The notes: generated from the letters alone by a model not told the origin. A stretch of DNA of 64,000 nt from Streptomyces griseus subsp. griseus (GCF_003610995.1 NZ_CP032543.1:6696001-6760000); one strand, 5' to 3'. Positions 16,136-26,142 are shown, counted from the first letter of the stretch. Numbers and translations are program-made.

Positions 16136-17581
16136 TCAGACGGCCGGGGCCGGGTACGTCGGGTACTCCACGCCGGAGACGTGCTGGACGACCCGGATGA
16201 CCTGGCACGAGTAGCCGAACTCGTTGTCGTACCAGAGGTAGAGGATCGCGTTGTCGCCGTCGACCTTGGTGGCGCCCGCGTCGACGATCGAGGCGTGGCG
16301 CGAGCCGATGAAGTCGCTGGAGACCGCGTCGGGGGCGCTGATGAAGTCGATCTGGCGCTTGAGCGGCGAGGCCAGCGACACGTTGCGGAGGTAGTCGAGG
16401 ACCTCCACGCGGTTGGTCTCGCGCCCCAGGCGCAGGCTCAGGATCGCGATCGAGACGTCCGGCACCGGGACGCGGATGGAGCTGCCGGTGATCGGTGCGT
16501 CCAGGTCGGGCAGCGCCTTGGCGACGGCCGAGGCGGCACCGGTCTCGGTGATGACCATGTTGAGCGCCGCCGAGCGGCCGCGCCGGTCGGAGCTGTGGTA
16601 ATTGTCCAGCAGGTTCTGGTCGTTGGTGTACGAGTGGACGGTCTCGACGTGGCCGCGCAGGACGCCGTACTCGTCCGCCATCGCCTTGAGCGGCGGGACG
16701 ATCGCGTTGGTGGTGCAGGACGCGCAGGACAGGACCTGCTCGTCGTCCTTGATCGTGTCGTGGTTGACCCCGTGGACGATGTTGGGGACGTCGCCCTTGC
16801 CCGGCGCGGTCAGGACGACCTTGGCGATGCCCGGGCGCAGGTGGTTCGAGAGCCCCGCGCGGTCGCGCCACCGGCCGGTGTTGTCGATCAGGATGGCGTC
16901 CTTGATCCCGTGCTCGGTGTAGTCCACCGACGTCGGGTCGTCCGAGTAGATCACCTTGATCTCGTTGCCGTTGGCGATGATCTTGCTGTTCGCCTCGTCG
17001 ACGGTGATCGTGCCGGAGAACTGGCCGTGGATCGAGTCGCGCCGCAGCAGTGAGGCGCGCTTGACGATGTCCTGGCCGGAGCCCTTGCGTACGACGATGG
17101 CGCGCAGCCGCAGTCCGTTGCCGGAACCGGCCTTCTCGATGAGGAGGCGGGCGATGAGGCGGCCGATGCGGCCGAAGCCGTAGAGGACGACATCGCGCGA
17201 GTCGCGGCGCTCGATCTTGTTGGCACCGGTCGCGCCGGCGACGGCCTCGGCGGTGAACTCCTCCACGCTCAGGCCGCGGTCGTCGGCGCGGAACGTCGCG
17301 GCCAGCATGCCTATGTCGATCTGGGAGGGGCCGAGGTCGAGTGTCGTCAGCGCCCGCAGGAACGGCATCGTCTCGGTGACCGAGAGTTCCTCACCGGCGA
17401 TCTGCCGGGCGAAGCGGTGGGTCTTGAGGATGCTGACCACCGACTTGTTCACCAGGGAGCGGCTGTGCAGCAGGACGTTCACGTCCTGCTCGCGGTGCAG
17501 CTTCCCGATGATCGGGATCATCGACTCCGCGATCTCCTCGCGGTGCATCCAGTTGGTGAACGAGTCGTCATTGACAGTCAC
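16136..17581 (-). CDS. gap: Glyceraldehyde-3-phosphate dehydrogenase, long N-terminally extended form
   Basis: 481 residues against about 335 for classical GAPDH. An N-terminal extension of about 130 residues precedes the Rossmann start YGFGRIGR (about 134-141). The catalytic motif SCASCTTNA is intact with Cys289 as nucleophile, and the C-terminal LWYDNEFGYSCQVIR is diagnostic. It oxidises glyceraldehyde-3-phosphate with NAD(P) and phosphate, and it could run in the gluconeogenic direction. The extended type is a known second GAPDH class in actinobacteria. ATG 17581 suits the conserved start MTVNDDSFTNWMHREE. It is a single gene with its own terminator. Confidence 0.95.
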   Translation of the reverse strand: MTVNDDSFTNWMHREEIAESMIPIIGKLHREQDVNVLLHSRSLVNKSVVSILKTHRFARQIAGEELSVTETMPFLRALTTLDLGPSQIDIGMLAATFRADDRGLSVEEFTAEAVAGATGANKIERRDSRDVVLYGFGRIGRLIARLLIEKAGSGNGLRLRAIVVRKGSGQDIVKRASLLRRDSIHGQFSGTITVDEANSKIIANGNEIKVIYSDDPTSVDYTEHGIKDAILIDNTGRWRDRAGLSNHLRPGIAKVVLTAPGKGDVPNIVHGVNHDTIKDDEQVLSCASCTTNAIVPPLKAMADEYGVLRGHVETVHSYTNDQNLLDNYHSSDRRGRSAALNMVITETGAASAVAKALPDLDAPITGSSIRVPVPDVSIAILSLRLGRETNRVEVLDYLRNVSLASPLKRQIDFISAPDAVSSDFIGSRHASIVDAGATKVDGDNAILYLWYDNEFGYSCQVIRVVQHVSGVEYPTYPAPAV

Positions 17582-17880
17582 GTGTTTATCTTTCGAGCTA
17601 GGCGGCGCTCATATGGTAGCCGCCCCGGTCTGCTCATCCTTCAGGTGGCCCCGTCCGGGGAGCCGGGACGTGGACGCTCCGGGGTCAATGCGACGTAATC
17701 GGGCGCCCGTGCGAGAGGTCATACCAGAGCGGGACGGATGGCGGGCAAGTTCGACAACTGCCCGTCGCGCACAGGTTGGTGGCGACTACCGTGTGTGCTC
17801 GGTGATCAACGGGGGGCTCCCGGCTTCGGGTCCGCCCGGCCGATGCCCCCAGCCCGACCGACCACCGAAGGTGCCACCGC

Positions 17881-17934
17881 ATGAACGCCGACAGGAACGC
17901 CGATTCCTGGTGCCCCCTGTACCGAGGACGCTGA
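17881..17934 (+). CDS. Possible 17-residue leader peptide coupled to the conservon sensor gene
   Basis: ATG 17881 is preceded by AAGGTG at 7 bp, opens a 17-codon frame and stops at a TGA that overlaps the sensor gene ATG (TGATG). The spacing would couple translation of the sensor to this leader. There is no homology evidence; it could be chance. Confidence 0.3.
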   Translation: MNADRNADSWCPLYRGR

Positions 17935-19963
17935 TGTCTCAACTTCGCGCACCCGCCGCGCGACCGGACCGCCGTGAGGGCGGGCGGCACGGCCGCCCCG
18001 GCGCACGCACCCACTCGGCCCCGAGCAGGCCGCGTGCCGCCCAGCCGAACTCCGAGGGCCGTTTACGCCCCCAGTTGTTGCGCACCGCCCTGCTCCCCAC
18101 CATCGCCGCCCTGCTCAGCGGCGCGGCAGCCGTCATCTTCACCATCCGGGACGGCGCCGTCGACCCGTCCCCGAGCCTGTGGGCCGCGCTCGGCGGATCG
18201 GCCGCCCTGGCCGTCGCCGCCATCGCGGCCGCCTATCTCGGCGCCCACCGCGTGGCCAACGGCGTACTCGACCGGGCCCTGACGCTCCGCCGCGCCAGCG
18301 CCCAGGGTCAGGCCGACCTCCAGCGCGTGGTGGAGCAGCTCCGGGCCGGAGAACCCGTCGGCCCACGGCGCCCGCCGCAGCCGCCCGCCCCCGACGGCGA
18401 CGCCTTCGACCTGCTCGCCCAGGAGATGGGACGGGCCCAGGACGCCGCGGTCGCCGCCGTCGTCCAGGCCTCGCAGCTCTTCAGCTCCACCGGCAACGAA
18501 CAGAAGGTCGAGGTCTTCGTCAACCTCGCCCGGCGGCTCCAGTCCCTGGTCCACCGCGAGATCCAGATCCTCGACGAACTGGAGCACGAGGTCGAGGATC
18601 CCGACCTGCTCAAGGGCCTCTTCCACGTCGACCACCTGGCCACCCGCATCCGCCGCCATGCGGAGAACCTCGCCGTCCTCGGCGGGGCCGTCTCCCGGCG
18701 CCAGTGGAGCAACCCGGTCACCATGACCGAGGTGCTGCGCTCGGCCATCGCGGAGGTGGAGCAGTACCCCCGGGTCAAGCTGGTCCCCCGATGGAGGGCA
18801 CCCTGCGCGGCCACGCCGTCGCCGACGTGATCCACCTCCTGGCCGAACTGGTCGAGAACGCCACGGTGTTCTCCGCCCCGCACACCCAGGTCCTGCTCCG
18901 CGTCCAGCGCGTCACCGCCGGACTCGCGCTGGAGGTGGAGGACCGCGGCCTCGGCATGCCGGACCACGAGCAGAACCGGATGAACGCGCTCCTCTCCGAC
19001 CCCGACCAGGTCAACGTCGCCCACCTCCTCCAGGACGGCCGGATCGGCCTGTTCGTCGTCTCGGCCCTCGCCCGCCGCCACGGCATCGCGGTCCGGCTCC
19101 AGAGCAACATCTACGGCGGCACCCAGGCGGTCCTCGTCCTGCCGCAGACCCTCCTCGGGGCCGACCCGGACGCCGCGGCAGCGCCCGGCGCCGCCCCCGT
19201 ACCCCCGCCCGGAGCCGTACACCGGCCGCCCGCCGACGACGGACGTACGGCCCCGACCGCACCGCCGCAGGTCCAGGCCGCCCAGCCGCAGGCCGTCCCC
19301 GGTCCTCCCGCCCAGGCGCCCGCCGGTCACCCGCGCGACGCCCAGGCACCCGGCTCGCACGCGCACGCCGCACCGGAGAGCCGCACGCCGGGGCCCCGCG
19401 GCGAGGCCCCGCCCCTCCCGCTGCGCGCCGAACGCGTCGACCACCCCGCACCACCCGCGTCCGCCCCCGACCGCACCGCACCCTCGGCATCCGCCCCCGA
19501 CCGCCCCGCACCGGCCGCCTTCACGCCGGAGCATGCGGACGGCCCTGCCCCGGCCGCATTCGTCCCCGAGCGGGTCGACCGGCCCGCGCCGCCCGCCGCC
19601 CGCCCCGAACTGCCCAAGCGGGCCAACCAGGAGAGCCTCGTCCCGCAGTTGCGGGAGGCCCCCGCGCCCCGGGTCGAGGACGAGCACGCCCTGCACGACC
19701 CGGGCCTCATGGCCGCCTTCCGGCGCGGTGTCGACCTCGCCGAGGCGCAGACCGCCCAGGAGGAAGGGCCCGCCACGGGATACGGCGAGGCCACCGCTGT
19801 GCCGACCGCACTCGACGCCCCCCTGGAGCCCCTCGCCCCCCTTCCCGTACGCGGAACAGGCGAAGCGCGCACGCCCGCCGGCCGCCCGCAGACCGGGCAC
19901 GACCTCTTCCTGCCGGGCCACGCCGTGCCGGAACCCCGTAAAGACACGACCTTCAAGGAGTAG
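17934..19963 (+). pseudogene. Conservon sensor kinase-like ATP-binding protein (CvnA type), frameshifted
   Basis: The N-terminal part has two hydrophobic helices (LLRTALLPTIAALLSGAAAVIF and WAALGGSAALAVAAIAAAYLGA), then a helical dimerisation-like region. The frame breaks at the CCCCC run 18,785-18,789. One extra C joins KLVPP to MEGTLRGHAVADVIHLLAELVENATVF, the HATPase N-box, followed by DRGLGMPDHE and a Pro/Ala-rich tail of about 250 residues ending at 19,963. The rejoined protein is about 675 residues. It heads a conservon (sensor, roadblock, DUF742, GTPase), a membrane-associated signalling complex of actinomycetes. The break lies in a homopolymer, so error is likelier than loss. Confidence 0.82.
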
Positions 19964-19968
19964 ACACG

Positions 19969-20403
19969 ATGGCGAGCGACATGCAGGCCGGTCAGGTCTC
20001 GGACCTGGACTGGCTGCTGAGCGGACTGGTCCAACGCGTGCCCTATACGCGCAGCGCGGTGCTCCTCTCCGCCGACGGGCTGGTGAAATCCGTCCACGGC
20101 ATGGACCCCGACAGCGCCGACCACATGGCCGCCCTGGCCGCCGGTCTGTACTCCCTGGGCCGCAGCGCCGGTGCCCGCTTCGGCGACAACGGCGACGTCC
20201 GGCAGGTGGTCGTCGAACTCGACTCCACGCTCCTGTTCGTCTCCACCGCCGGATCCGGCACCTGTCTCGCCGTCCTCGCCGGACGCGAGGCGGACGCCGC
20301 GGTGCTCGGCTACGAGATGGCGATGCTGGTCAAGAGCGTCCGTCCCTATCTGATGACCCCGCTGCGGCAGCCGGCCGGGGCGCCCTTCACCCCGGGGCTG
20401 TGA
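19969..20403 (+). CDS. Roadblock/LC7-domain protein (CvnB type)
   Basis: 144 residues. The N-terminal LDWLLSGLVQRVPYTRSAVLLSADGLV and the following alternating beta-strands are the roadblock/LC7 fold, which in conservons acts as GTPase-activating or scaffold partner (MglB-like) of the small GTPase. It starts 5 bp after the sensor gene and ends 2 bp before the DUF742 gene. Confidence 0.92.
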   Translation: MASDMQAGQVSDLDWLLSGLVQRVPYTRSAVLLSADGLVKSVHGMDPDSADHMAALAAGLYSLGRSAGARFGDNGDVRQVVVELDSTLLFVSTAGSGTCLAVLAGREADAAVLGYEMAMLVKSVRPYLMTPLRQPAGAPFTPGL

Positions 20404-20405
20404 GG

Positions 20406-20776
20406 ATGCCGGCCCCGCAGGACGGGCCCCTGCTCGACGACGCGGCCGGCCGGCTGATCCGCCCGTACACCGTCAGCAACGGCCGCACCCGGCCGTCCAC
20501 CGGATTCGACCTGCTCTCCCTGGTCATGGCCACGGGCATCGAACCGGACATCCACCTCGGCCCGAACACACCGTGGCGCTCGGACTGTGCGAGGGCCCCA
20601 TGTCCGTCGCCGAGATCGCCGCACACCTCCGGCTGCCCGCGGTCGTCACCAAGGTCCTCCTCTCCGACCTGGTCGACTGCGGGGCGGTCACCGCGCACGC
20701 CCCCGCTTTCCATGACACGCCCACCGACCGATCCCTGCTGGAGGCAGTGCTCGATGGTTTACGACGACAGCTCTGA
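20406..20776 (+). pseudogene. DUF742 protein (CvnC type), frameshifted
   Basis: From ATG 20406 the frame gives MPAPQDGPLLDDAAGRLIRPYTVSNG, then IEPDIHLGP, and breaks at 20,561-20,565. One missing G there restores EHTVALGLCEGPMSVAEIAAHLRLP to the stop at 20,776, about 123 residues. DUF742 proteins carry a winged-helix-like fold and always accompany conservon GTPases. It overlaps the GTPase gene by 23 bp. Confidence 0.82.
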
Positions 20777-21377
20777 CCGCACCGGAACCACCGAGTTCTT
20801 CCCCGTGGCCCTCAAGGTCCTGGTCGCGGGCGGATTCGGCGTCGGCAAGACGACCTTCGTCGGTGCGGTCAGCGAAATCGCCCCGCTGAGCACCGAGGAG
20901 CTGCTGACCCAGGTCAGCGTGGGGACCGACAATCTCGACGGCGTCGAGTCCAAGACGGCCACCACCGTCGCCATGGACTTCGGCCGCATCACCCTCTCCG
21001 AACAGCACGTCCTCTATCTGTTCGGCACGCCGGGCCAGGAGCGGTTCTGGTTCATGTGGGACGAACTCTCCCAGGGCGCGCTCGGCGCCGTGGTGCTCGC
21101 CGACACCCGGCGGCTGGCGGAGTGCTTCGCCGCCGTTGACTTCTTCGAACGGCGCGGTATCGGATTCATCGTCGCAGTCAACGAGTTCGACGGCGCCTAC
21201 CGCTACGAGCCCGACGAGGTGCGCTCGGCACTCGACCTCGGACCCGAGGTGCCCGTCGTCCTGTGCGACGCGCGGATCGCCAGCTCCGGTACGGGGGCGC
21301 TGGTCACCCTCGTACAACATCTGATCAACGCCACTTCCGCGCCCGCTCCGCTCCAGGCCTTCGGGGCTCACCAGTGA
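20754..21377 (+). CDS. Conservon small GTPase (CvnD type)
   Basis: 207 residues. Walker A GGFGVGKTTF, the FGTPGQERF switch motif and NEFDGAY at the base-recognition position mark an MglA-like small GTP-binding protein. It should partner with the roadblock protein. Translation start ATG 20754 lies within the end of the DUF742 gene. Its stop overlaps the next gene by GTGA. Confidence 0.93.
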   Translation: MVYDDSSDRTGTTEFFPVALKVLVAGGFGVGKTTFVGAVSEIAPLSTEELLTQVSVGTDNLDGVESKTATTVAMDFGRITLSEQHVLYLFGTPGQERFWFMWDELSQGALGAVVLADTRRLAECFAAVDFFERRGIGFIVAVNEFDGAYRYEPDEVRSALDLGPEVPVVLCDARIASSGTGALVTLVQHLINATSAPAPLQAFGAHQ

Positions 21378-21958
21378 CGTCCTTCGCCACCGGCCGGATG
21401 CTGCTCACCCCCGCCGACCGGGACGGCCCGGCCCGCGCGGAGCGGCTGCGGCGGCTGGATCTCGGTGAACGGGCCGACGCCTCGTTCGACAGCTTCGACG
21501 CCTTCGCCGACAAGGTGGCCGAGGTGACCTCGTCGCCCTTCTCGATGGTCAACTTCATCGACGAGAACCGGCAGTTCTTCGCGGGGCTGCACACCCCGGC
21601 GGGCAACCGGGGCGGACGGGAGCTGGGGGCCGTCGCGGCGGGCAGCGGTCGCAGCGCCCGCTACATGGCGCGCGACCACGGCTACTGCCCGCACGTCGTC
21701 GTGCGGCGGAAGGCGCTCGTCCTGGACGATGTCTGCGACTACCCCCGGTTCGCCGGAAACCCGGTCGTCGACGACATAGGTGTCCGCTCCTACCTCGGCG
21801 CACCGCTCATCGACCGCACGGGCATCGCGCTGGGGACCGTCTGCGCCGTCGACACCGTGCCGCGCCCCTGGGGCCGGGCCGGCCTGGACACCATCAAGTC
21901 CCTCGCCCAGGAGCTGGTGCGTCAGATCGACCACCGGGAGGGCTACCGTCACCCGTGA
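21374..21958 (+). CDS. GAF-domain sensor protein at the end of the conservon
   Basis: 194 residues from GTG 21374, overlapping the GTPase stop. A GAF-type domain spans most of the protein (SSPFSMVNFIDENRQFFAGLHTP, then GYCPHVVVRRKALVLDDVCDYPRFAGNPVVDD and YLGAPLIDRTGIALGTVCAVD). It has no output domain and probably senses a small ligand or redox state. GAF proteins are a known optional fifth member of conservons. Confidence 0.88.
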   Translation: MTSFATGRMLLTPADRDGPARAERLRRLDLGERADASFDSFDAFADKVAEVTSSPFSMVNFIDENRQFFAGLHTPAGNRGGRELGAVAAGSGRSARYMARDHGYCPHVVVRRKALVLDDVCDYPRFAGNPVVDDIGVRSYLGAPLIDRTGIALGTVCAVDTVPRPWGRAGLDTIKSLAQELVRQIDHREGYRHP

Positions 21959-21975
21959 GCGTCAGGGCGGCTGCC

Positions 21976-23057
21976 TCAACTCCCGGGCGGAGCAGCCGTA
22001 CTGCCCCGCAGCACCACCTCCCCGTCGATCCGCACCACCCGCGACCGCCCCGCCCCCGAGGGGGTGCGCAGGGCCAGCGCGATCACGCGCTCGCCCATCT
22101 CGGTGAGCGGCAGCGCCACCGTGGTCAGCGGCGGCGACAACTCCCGTACGACGGGGATGTCGTCGAACCCGGCCAGCGACATGTCCTCCGGCACCCGCAC
22201 CCCCGCCTCGCGCAGCGCGGCCAGCGCACCGACCGCCATCACATCGGTCACCGCGAAGACACACGTCGGCCGGGGCCCGCCGGACGCCAGTAACCGCTGC
22301 GCCGCCAGGTGGCCGCCCTCCCGGGTGAACGCCCCCCGGACCACCCGGTCGAGGCCGATGCCCGCACCGGCGAGACCCTCGCGGAAACCGGCCAACCGGT
22401 CGGCCACCGTGGTCAGTTCGGGCGGCCCGGTCAGCACGGCGAACTCCCGGTGCCCGAGCGCCACCAGCGCCTTCGCCAGCTCCGCCGCTCCGGCCCGGTT
22501 CTCCGGCTGCACGGTGTCCACCCGGAGCGACCGGTGCCGGCTCACCACCGCGACCCGGCCGCCGGCGCGAACGTACGGATCCAGCTCCGCGTCCATCGCC
22601 CGCTCCCAGGCCCGGTCCTGGAAGCCGGAGCCGATCAGCAGGATGGCCCGGGCTCGCTGGGCCCGCAGCATCGAGACGTACGCGATCTCCCGGCCGGCTC
22701 ACGGAAGGTGGAGGCGAGCATCACCAGCAGGTCCTGTTCCGCCGCGGCCCGCATCACCCCGCTGGCGATGCCCGCGAAGTAGGGGTCGCTGACGTCGTGG
22801 CAGATCAGCCCCACCGCACGGTTGCCCTCGGAGCTGGCGAGGGCCTGGGCATGGGCGTTGGGGATGTAGCCGAGGAGATCGGCCGCTGCGTGGACCCGGC
22901 TGCGCAGATCGTCGCGGACCCGGGTGGTGCCGTTCAGCGCCCGGGACGCGGTGGCGAGGGAGACACCCGCCTCGCGGGCCACCGCGTCCAGGGTCACATG
23001 GGGGGCCGGTACGCGGCGACGCGTATCGGGGTGGAGAGGTGTTTCCCGTTCACTCAA
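21976..23057 (-). pseudogene. LacI-family transcriptional repressor, frameshifted
   Basis: The N-terminal helix-turn-helix (VTLDAVAREAGVSLATASRALNG, then LLGYIPNAHAQAL hinge) is read from ATG 23057. The frame breaks near 22,691-22,698 just after MLASTFREP. One missing base restores REIAYVSMLRAQRARAILLIGSGF and the full periplasmic-binding-protein-like domain (VFAVTDVMAVGALAALREAG, LAGFDDIPVVRELSPPLTTV) to 21,976. The joined repressor is about 360 residues. Two related palindromes, one in its own upstream region and one at 32,529, are likely operators. Confidence 0.85.
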
Positions 23058-23154
23058 CTCGACCCCCAGGGGTGCGGTGGTGGCAGGGCCCCGAAACTTC
23101 GGGACGACCTATTGACCGTGTGCGCGAACAGTCATTAGCGTGGCGGCACCTTAC

Positions 23155-23183
23155 CAGAAAGCGCTTTCTGAAAGCGCCTTCAG
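23155..23183. promoter_or_regulatory. LacI-type operator, two adjoining palindromes
   Basis: CAGAAAGCGCTTTCTG (23,155-23,170) is a perfect 16-bp palindrome with the CG centre typical of LacI/GalR sites. It runs directly into CTGAAAGCGCCTTCAG (23,168-23,183), a near-palindrome. Both lie between the divergent LacI and ABC importer genes. The same 14-bp core occurs upstream of the gene ending at 32,489. Confidence 0.82.
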
Positions 23184-23262
23184 CTCACCGCCGCCAGGAT
23201 CCGCCTGGATCACAGAATCGCACAACTCGTCACAACTGCCTCCGGATTCCAGGGAGTTCACC

Positions 23263-24125
23263 GTGAGTGAGAGCGCGTTGGCCAAGAGGCCCGCAGAGCC
23301 GGTGGGGTCGCCCGCCGGGCCGGCCCCACGGCGGGGGAGCGGCTGACCCGGGCCGCGGAACAGAGCTGGCGGCCGGTGGCGCTGCTGCTGGCCTGCTTCG
23401 CGCTCTGGTGGGTGATCGCGGCGGCCGAGCTGGTGGAGCCGTATCTCGTACCGTCGCCCGGCGCGACCCTGGATGTCCTCACGGGCAAGGCGGGTTACCT
23501 CTGGGAACACAGCTGGGTGACCACGTACGAGACGCTCCTCGGCTTCGTCATCGCGGTCGCCGTCGGGGTGTTCGCGGCGGTGGTGATGGTGTACTCCTCC
23601 ACCGTGGAGCGCACGCTCTACCCCATCCTCCTCTTCGCCCAGGTGGTGCCGAAGATCGCCATCGCCCCGCTCTTCGTGGTGTGGCTCGGCTTCGGCATCG
23701 GGCCCAAGATCCTCATCGCCGTCCTCATCGCCTTCTTCCCGGTGGTGATCTCGATGGTCACCGGGCTCAAGGCCGTCGACCCGGAGATGCTCCAACTCTC
23801 CGCCACGATGGGGGCGAAGCCCTGGCAGACCTTCCTGAAGATCCGCTTCCCGGCCTCGCTCCCGCATCTCTTCTCGGGCCTCAAGGTCGCCGTCACCCTC
23901 GCGGTCACCGGAGCGGTGGTGGGCGAGTTCGTGGGGGCGAACGAGGGGCTGGGCTATGTGATCCTCCAGGCCAACGGCAACCTCGACACCCCGATGCTCT
24001 TCGCAGGGCTGCTCGTGATGTCGCTGATCGGCGTCGTGCTCTTCGTCGTCGTCGAGATCGCCGAGAAGCTCCTGCTGCCGTGGCACGCCAGCCGCCGGGA
24101 GACCTCGGCGACCACCACGTACTGA
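23263..24125 (+). pseudogene. ABC transporter permease (NitT/TauT type), frameshifted near the start
   Basis: GTG 23263 gives SESALAKRPAEPVGSPAGPAPRRG, then the frame is lost at the GGGGG run 23,333-23,337. Adding one G continues ERLTRAAEQSWRPVALLLACFALWWVIA to the stop at 24,125, about 287 residues with around six membrane segments. The binding-protein-dependent permease motif region (LKAVDPEMLQLSATMGAKPWQTFLKIRFPASLPHLFSGLK) is the EAA loop. If the break is real, translation could begin at ATG 23376 and lose the cytoplasmic N-terminus. Confidence 0.85.
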
Positions 24126-24173
24126 CCGCTCACGTCGCTCCACGTATCGACCCGTTGCGAGAAGGGCCAGCCC

Positions 24174-25193
24174 ATGCACGCGCGCAGACTCCTGATCGGT
24201 GCCGTACCCCTCGTCCTGGTGGCGACCGCCTGCGGCGGCAACGACGCGTCGACCACCACCAGCGACTCCGGCAAGAAGCTGGACCGGGTCACGCTGACGC
24301 TCAACTGGTATCCGTACGGCGAACACGCCCCGTTCTACTACGGAAAGCAGCAGAAGATCTTCGAGAAGCACGGCATCGACCTGGACGTCCGGGCGGGCCA
24401 GGGCTCGCAGAAGACCGTCCAGGCGACCGCCGCCGGGCAGAGCGACTTCGGCTGGGCGGACACCCCGGCGCTGCTCGCGGGGGTGGACCAGGGCGTCAAG
24501 GTCAAGAGCCTCGGCGTCTTCCTCCAGACCACGCCCGCCTCCGTGCAGTTCTTCGAAGCGAAGGGCATCACCGCGCCCGGTGATCTCAAGGGCCGCACGA
24601 TCGCCGGGACAGCCGGGGACGCGCTCTCCAAGACCTTCCCGATCTTCCTGAAGAAGAACGGCGTCGGCGAATCGGACGTCAAGGTCCAGAACACCGACCC
24701 GGCGGGCAAGATCGCCGCAGTGATCTCCGGGAAGACCGACGGACTGCTCGGTTACGCCAGTGACCAGGGGCCCACCATGCAGGACAAGGCCAAGAAGCCG
24801 GTCTCCTACCTCCGGTTCTCCGAACACGGCCTGAACTTCTACTCCAACGGGCTCCTCGCCGGTCAGAAGATCCTCGCCGCGAAGCCGGAGTTGGCCGAGC
24901 GCATGGTGCGGGCGGTCAGCGAGGCATGGGCGGCGGCGGCGAAGGAGCCGGGTCCCGCGGTCGATGCGATGCAGGGCGCGTCCGAGCAACTGCCTCCGAA
25001 AACCGTCCTGTCGGAGCAGTTCGCCACGACGCTCACCCTGCTGCACACGGACGCGACCGAGGGCAAGGCGCCCGGCGTCAACACCGAGGCCGACTGGCAG
25101 CAGACCATCGACGTCTTCGCCGAGGCGGGCATGGTGGCCTCGCCGAAGGCCGTGACCGACTACTGGGACACGAAGACGGCGTTGAAGGGATGA
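24174..25193 (+). CDS. ABC transporter substrate-binding lipoprotein (NMT1/THI5-like)
   Basis: 339 residues. A lipoprotein signal with Cys20 (VLVATAC) is followed by the NMT1/THI5-like fold: LNWYPYGEHAPFYYGKQQKIFEKHGIDL, VQATAAGQSDFGWADTPALL, and DLKGRTIAGTAGDALSKTFPIF. This family binds thiamine pyrimidine precursors, riboflavin-like molecules, nitrate or sulfonates. The exact ligand is not evident. Its stop overlaps the ATPase start (ATGA). Confidence 0.92.
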   Translation: MHARRLLIGAVPLVLVATACGGNDASTTTSDSGKKLDRVTLTLNWYPYGEHAPFYYGKQQKIFEKHGIDLDVRAGQGSQKTVQATAAGQSDFGWADTPALLAGVDQGVKVKSLGVFLQTTPASVQFFEAKGITAPGDLKGRTIAGTAGDALSKTFPIFLKKNGVGESDVKVQNTDPAGKIAAVISGKTDGLLGYASDQGPTMQDKAKKPVSYLRFSEHGLNFYSNGLLAGQKILAAKPELAERMVRAVSEAWAAAAKEPGPAVDAMQGASEQLPPKTVLSEQFATTLTLLHTDATEGKAPGVNTEADWQQTIDVFAEAGMVASPKAVTDYWDTKTALKG

Positions 25194-26017
25194 CGGCGAT
25201 GCCGAAGGAGACGACGACAGCGCCCCCGCTTTCCAGGGGCGTCGGGGCGGCGGCGGTCCAACTGTCGGATGTGGCGGTGCGGTTCCGTAGCAAGAAGCGG
25301 GATGTCACGGCGCTGAGCGAGGTCTCGCTGGATGTGGCACCGGGTGAGTTCGTCGCCATCGTCGGCCCGTCGGGGTGCGGCAAGTCCACGCTGCTGAAGC
25401 TGGTGGCCGGGCTGCTCACGGCCTCCTCGGGCGAGGTCCTGCTCGGTGGCGAGCGGGTCGACGGGCCGCGCCACGACATCGGTTACGTCTTCCAGCGCGC
25501 GGCCCTGCTGGAGTGGCGCTCCGCGCTGCGGAACATCCTGCTCCAGGCCGAGATCCGCCGGATGCCGGCGGCACAGGCGCGCGGACGCGCCGACGAGCTG
25601 ATCCGGATGACGGGGCTGACCGGGTTCGAGGACGCCTACCCGCACGAGCTCTCCGGCGGGATGCAGCAACGGGTCGCGCTCTGCCGGGCGTTGCTCCACG
25701 AGCCGCCCGTCCTGCTGATGGACGAGCCGTTCGGCGCGCTGGACGCCCTGACCCGCGAGCAGATGAACACCGAACTGAACCGGATCTGGCGGTCCACCGG
25801 TACGACGGTGCTGCTGGTCACCCACTCGATATCGGAGGCCGTCTATCTGGCCGACCGGGTGGTCGTGATGAGTCCGCGCCCCGGCACGATCACGGAGATC
25901 ATCGAGGTGGGGCTGCCCGCCGAGCGCGACTACAGCGAGACGCTGGGGCGCCCGGAGTTCCGCGAGGCCGCGGCCCACATCCGCGACCTGTTGGGGGCGG
26001 TGTCGGCGCAGGACTGA
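25190..26017 (+). CDS. ABC transporter ATPase (NitT/TauT type)
   Basis: 275 residues from ATG 25190. Walker A GPSGCGKST, Q-loop VFQRAALLEW, signature LSGGMQQR, Walker B VLLMDEPFGALDALT and the H-loop THSISEAVYLADR are all intact. It energises import with the permease and lipoprotein encoded upstream. The three genes form one operon downstream of the LacI-type operators. Confidence 0.95.
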   Translation: MTAMPKETTTAPPLSRGVGAAAVQLSDVAVRFRSKKRDVTALSEVSLDVAPGEFVAIVGPSGCGKSTLLKLVAGLLTASSGEVLLGGERVDGPRHDIGYVFQRAALLEWRSALRNILLQAEIRRMPAAQARGRADELIRMTGLTGFEDAYPHELSGGMQQRVALCRALLHEPPVLLMDEPFGALDALTREQMNTELNRIWRSTGTTVLLVTHSISEAVYLADRVVVMSPRPGTITEIIEVGLPAERDYSETLGRPEFREAAAHIRDLLGAVSAQD

Positions 26018-26059
26018 GGGGGCGGGAGGTGCGGTTGCCGGGTGGGCGTAGGGGAGCGC

Positions 26060-26142
26060 CCGTCATGTGAGGTGCACGCGGGCGGGCCCATCGTGTGAGG
26101 GGGTACGCGGGCGGGCCCACGGTGTGAGGCGCGTACGGCGCC
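26060..26142. repeat. Short degenerate tandem repeat between convergent genes
   Basis: The phrase CGGGCGGGCCCA-N2-GTGTGAGG occurs at about 26,079 and 26,110, with a weaker third unit before it. It lies between the ATPase and TetR gene ends. No gene is present here. Confidence 0.45.

Noticed and set aside
15544..16214. Overlapping plus-strand frames of about 210 codons upstream of GAPDH
   Set aside because: Low-complexity Arg/Pro composition, no ribosome site and extension into the GAPDH antisense region; treated as noncoding.
20758..21377. Reading the conservon GTPase as the end of a single 614-codon gene from 19,533
   Set aside because: The upstream part of that frame is a shadow of the sensor and roadblock genes; the GTPase begins at its own ATG 20754.
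23151..25046. Long minus-strand frame opposite the ABC importer
   Set aside because: It runs opposite clear permease and lipoprotein genes, is His/Arg-rich and has no recognisable domain.
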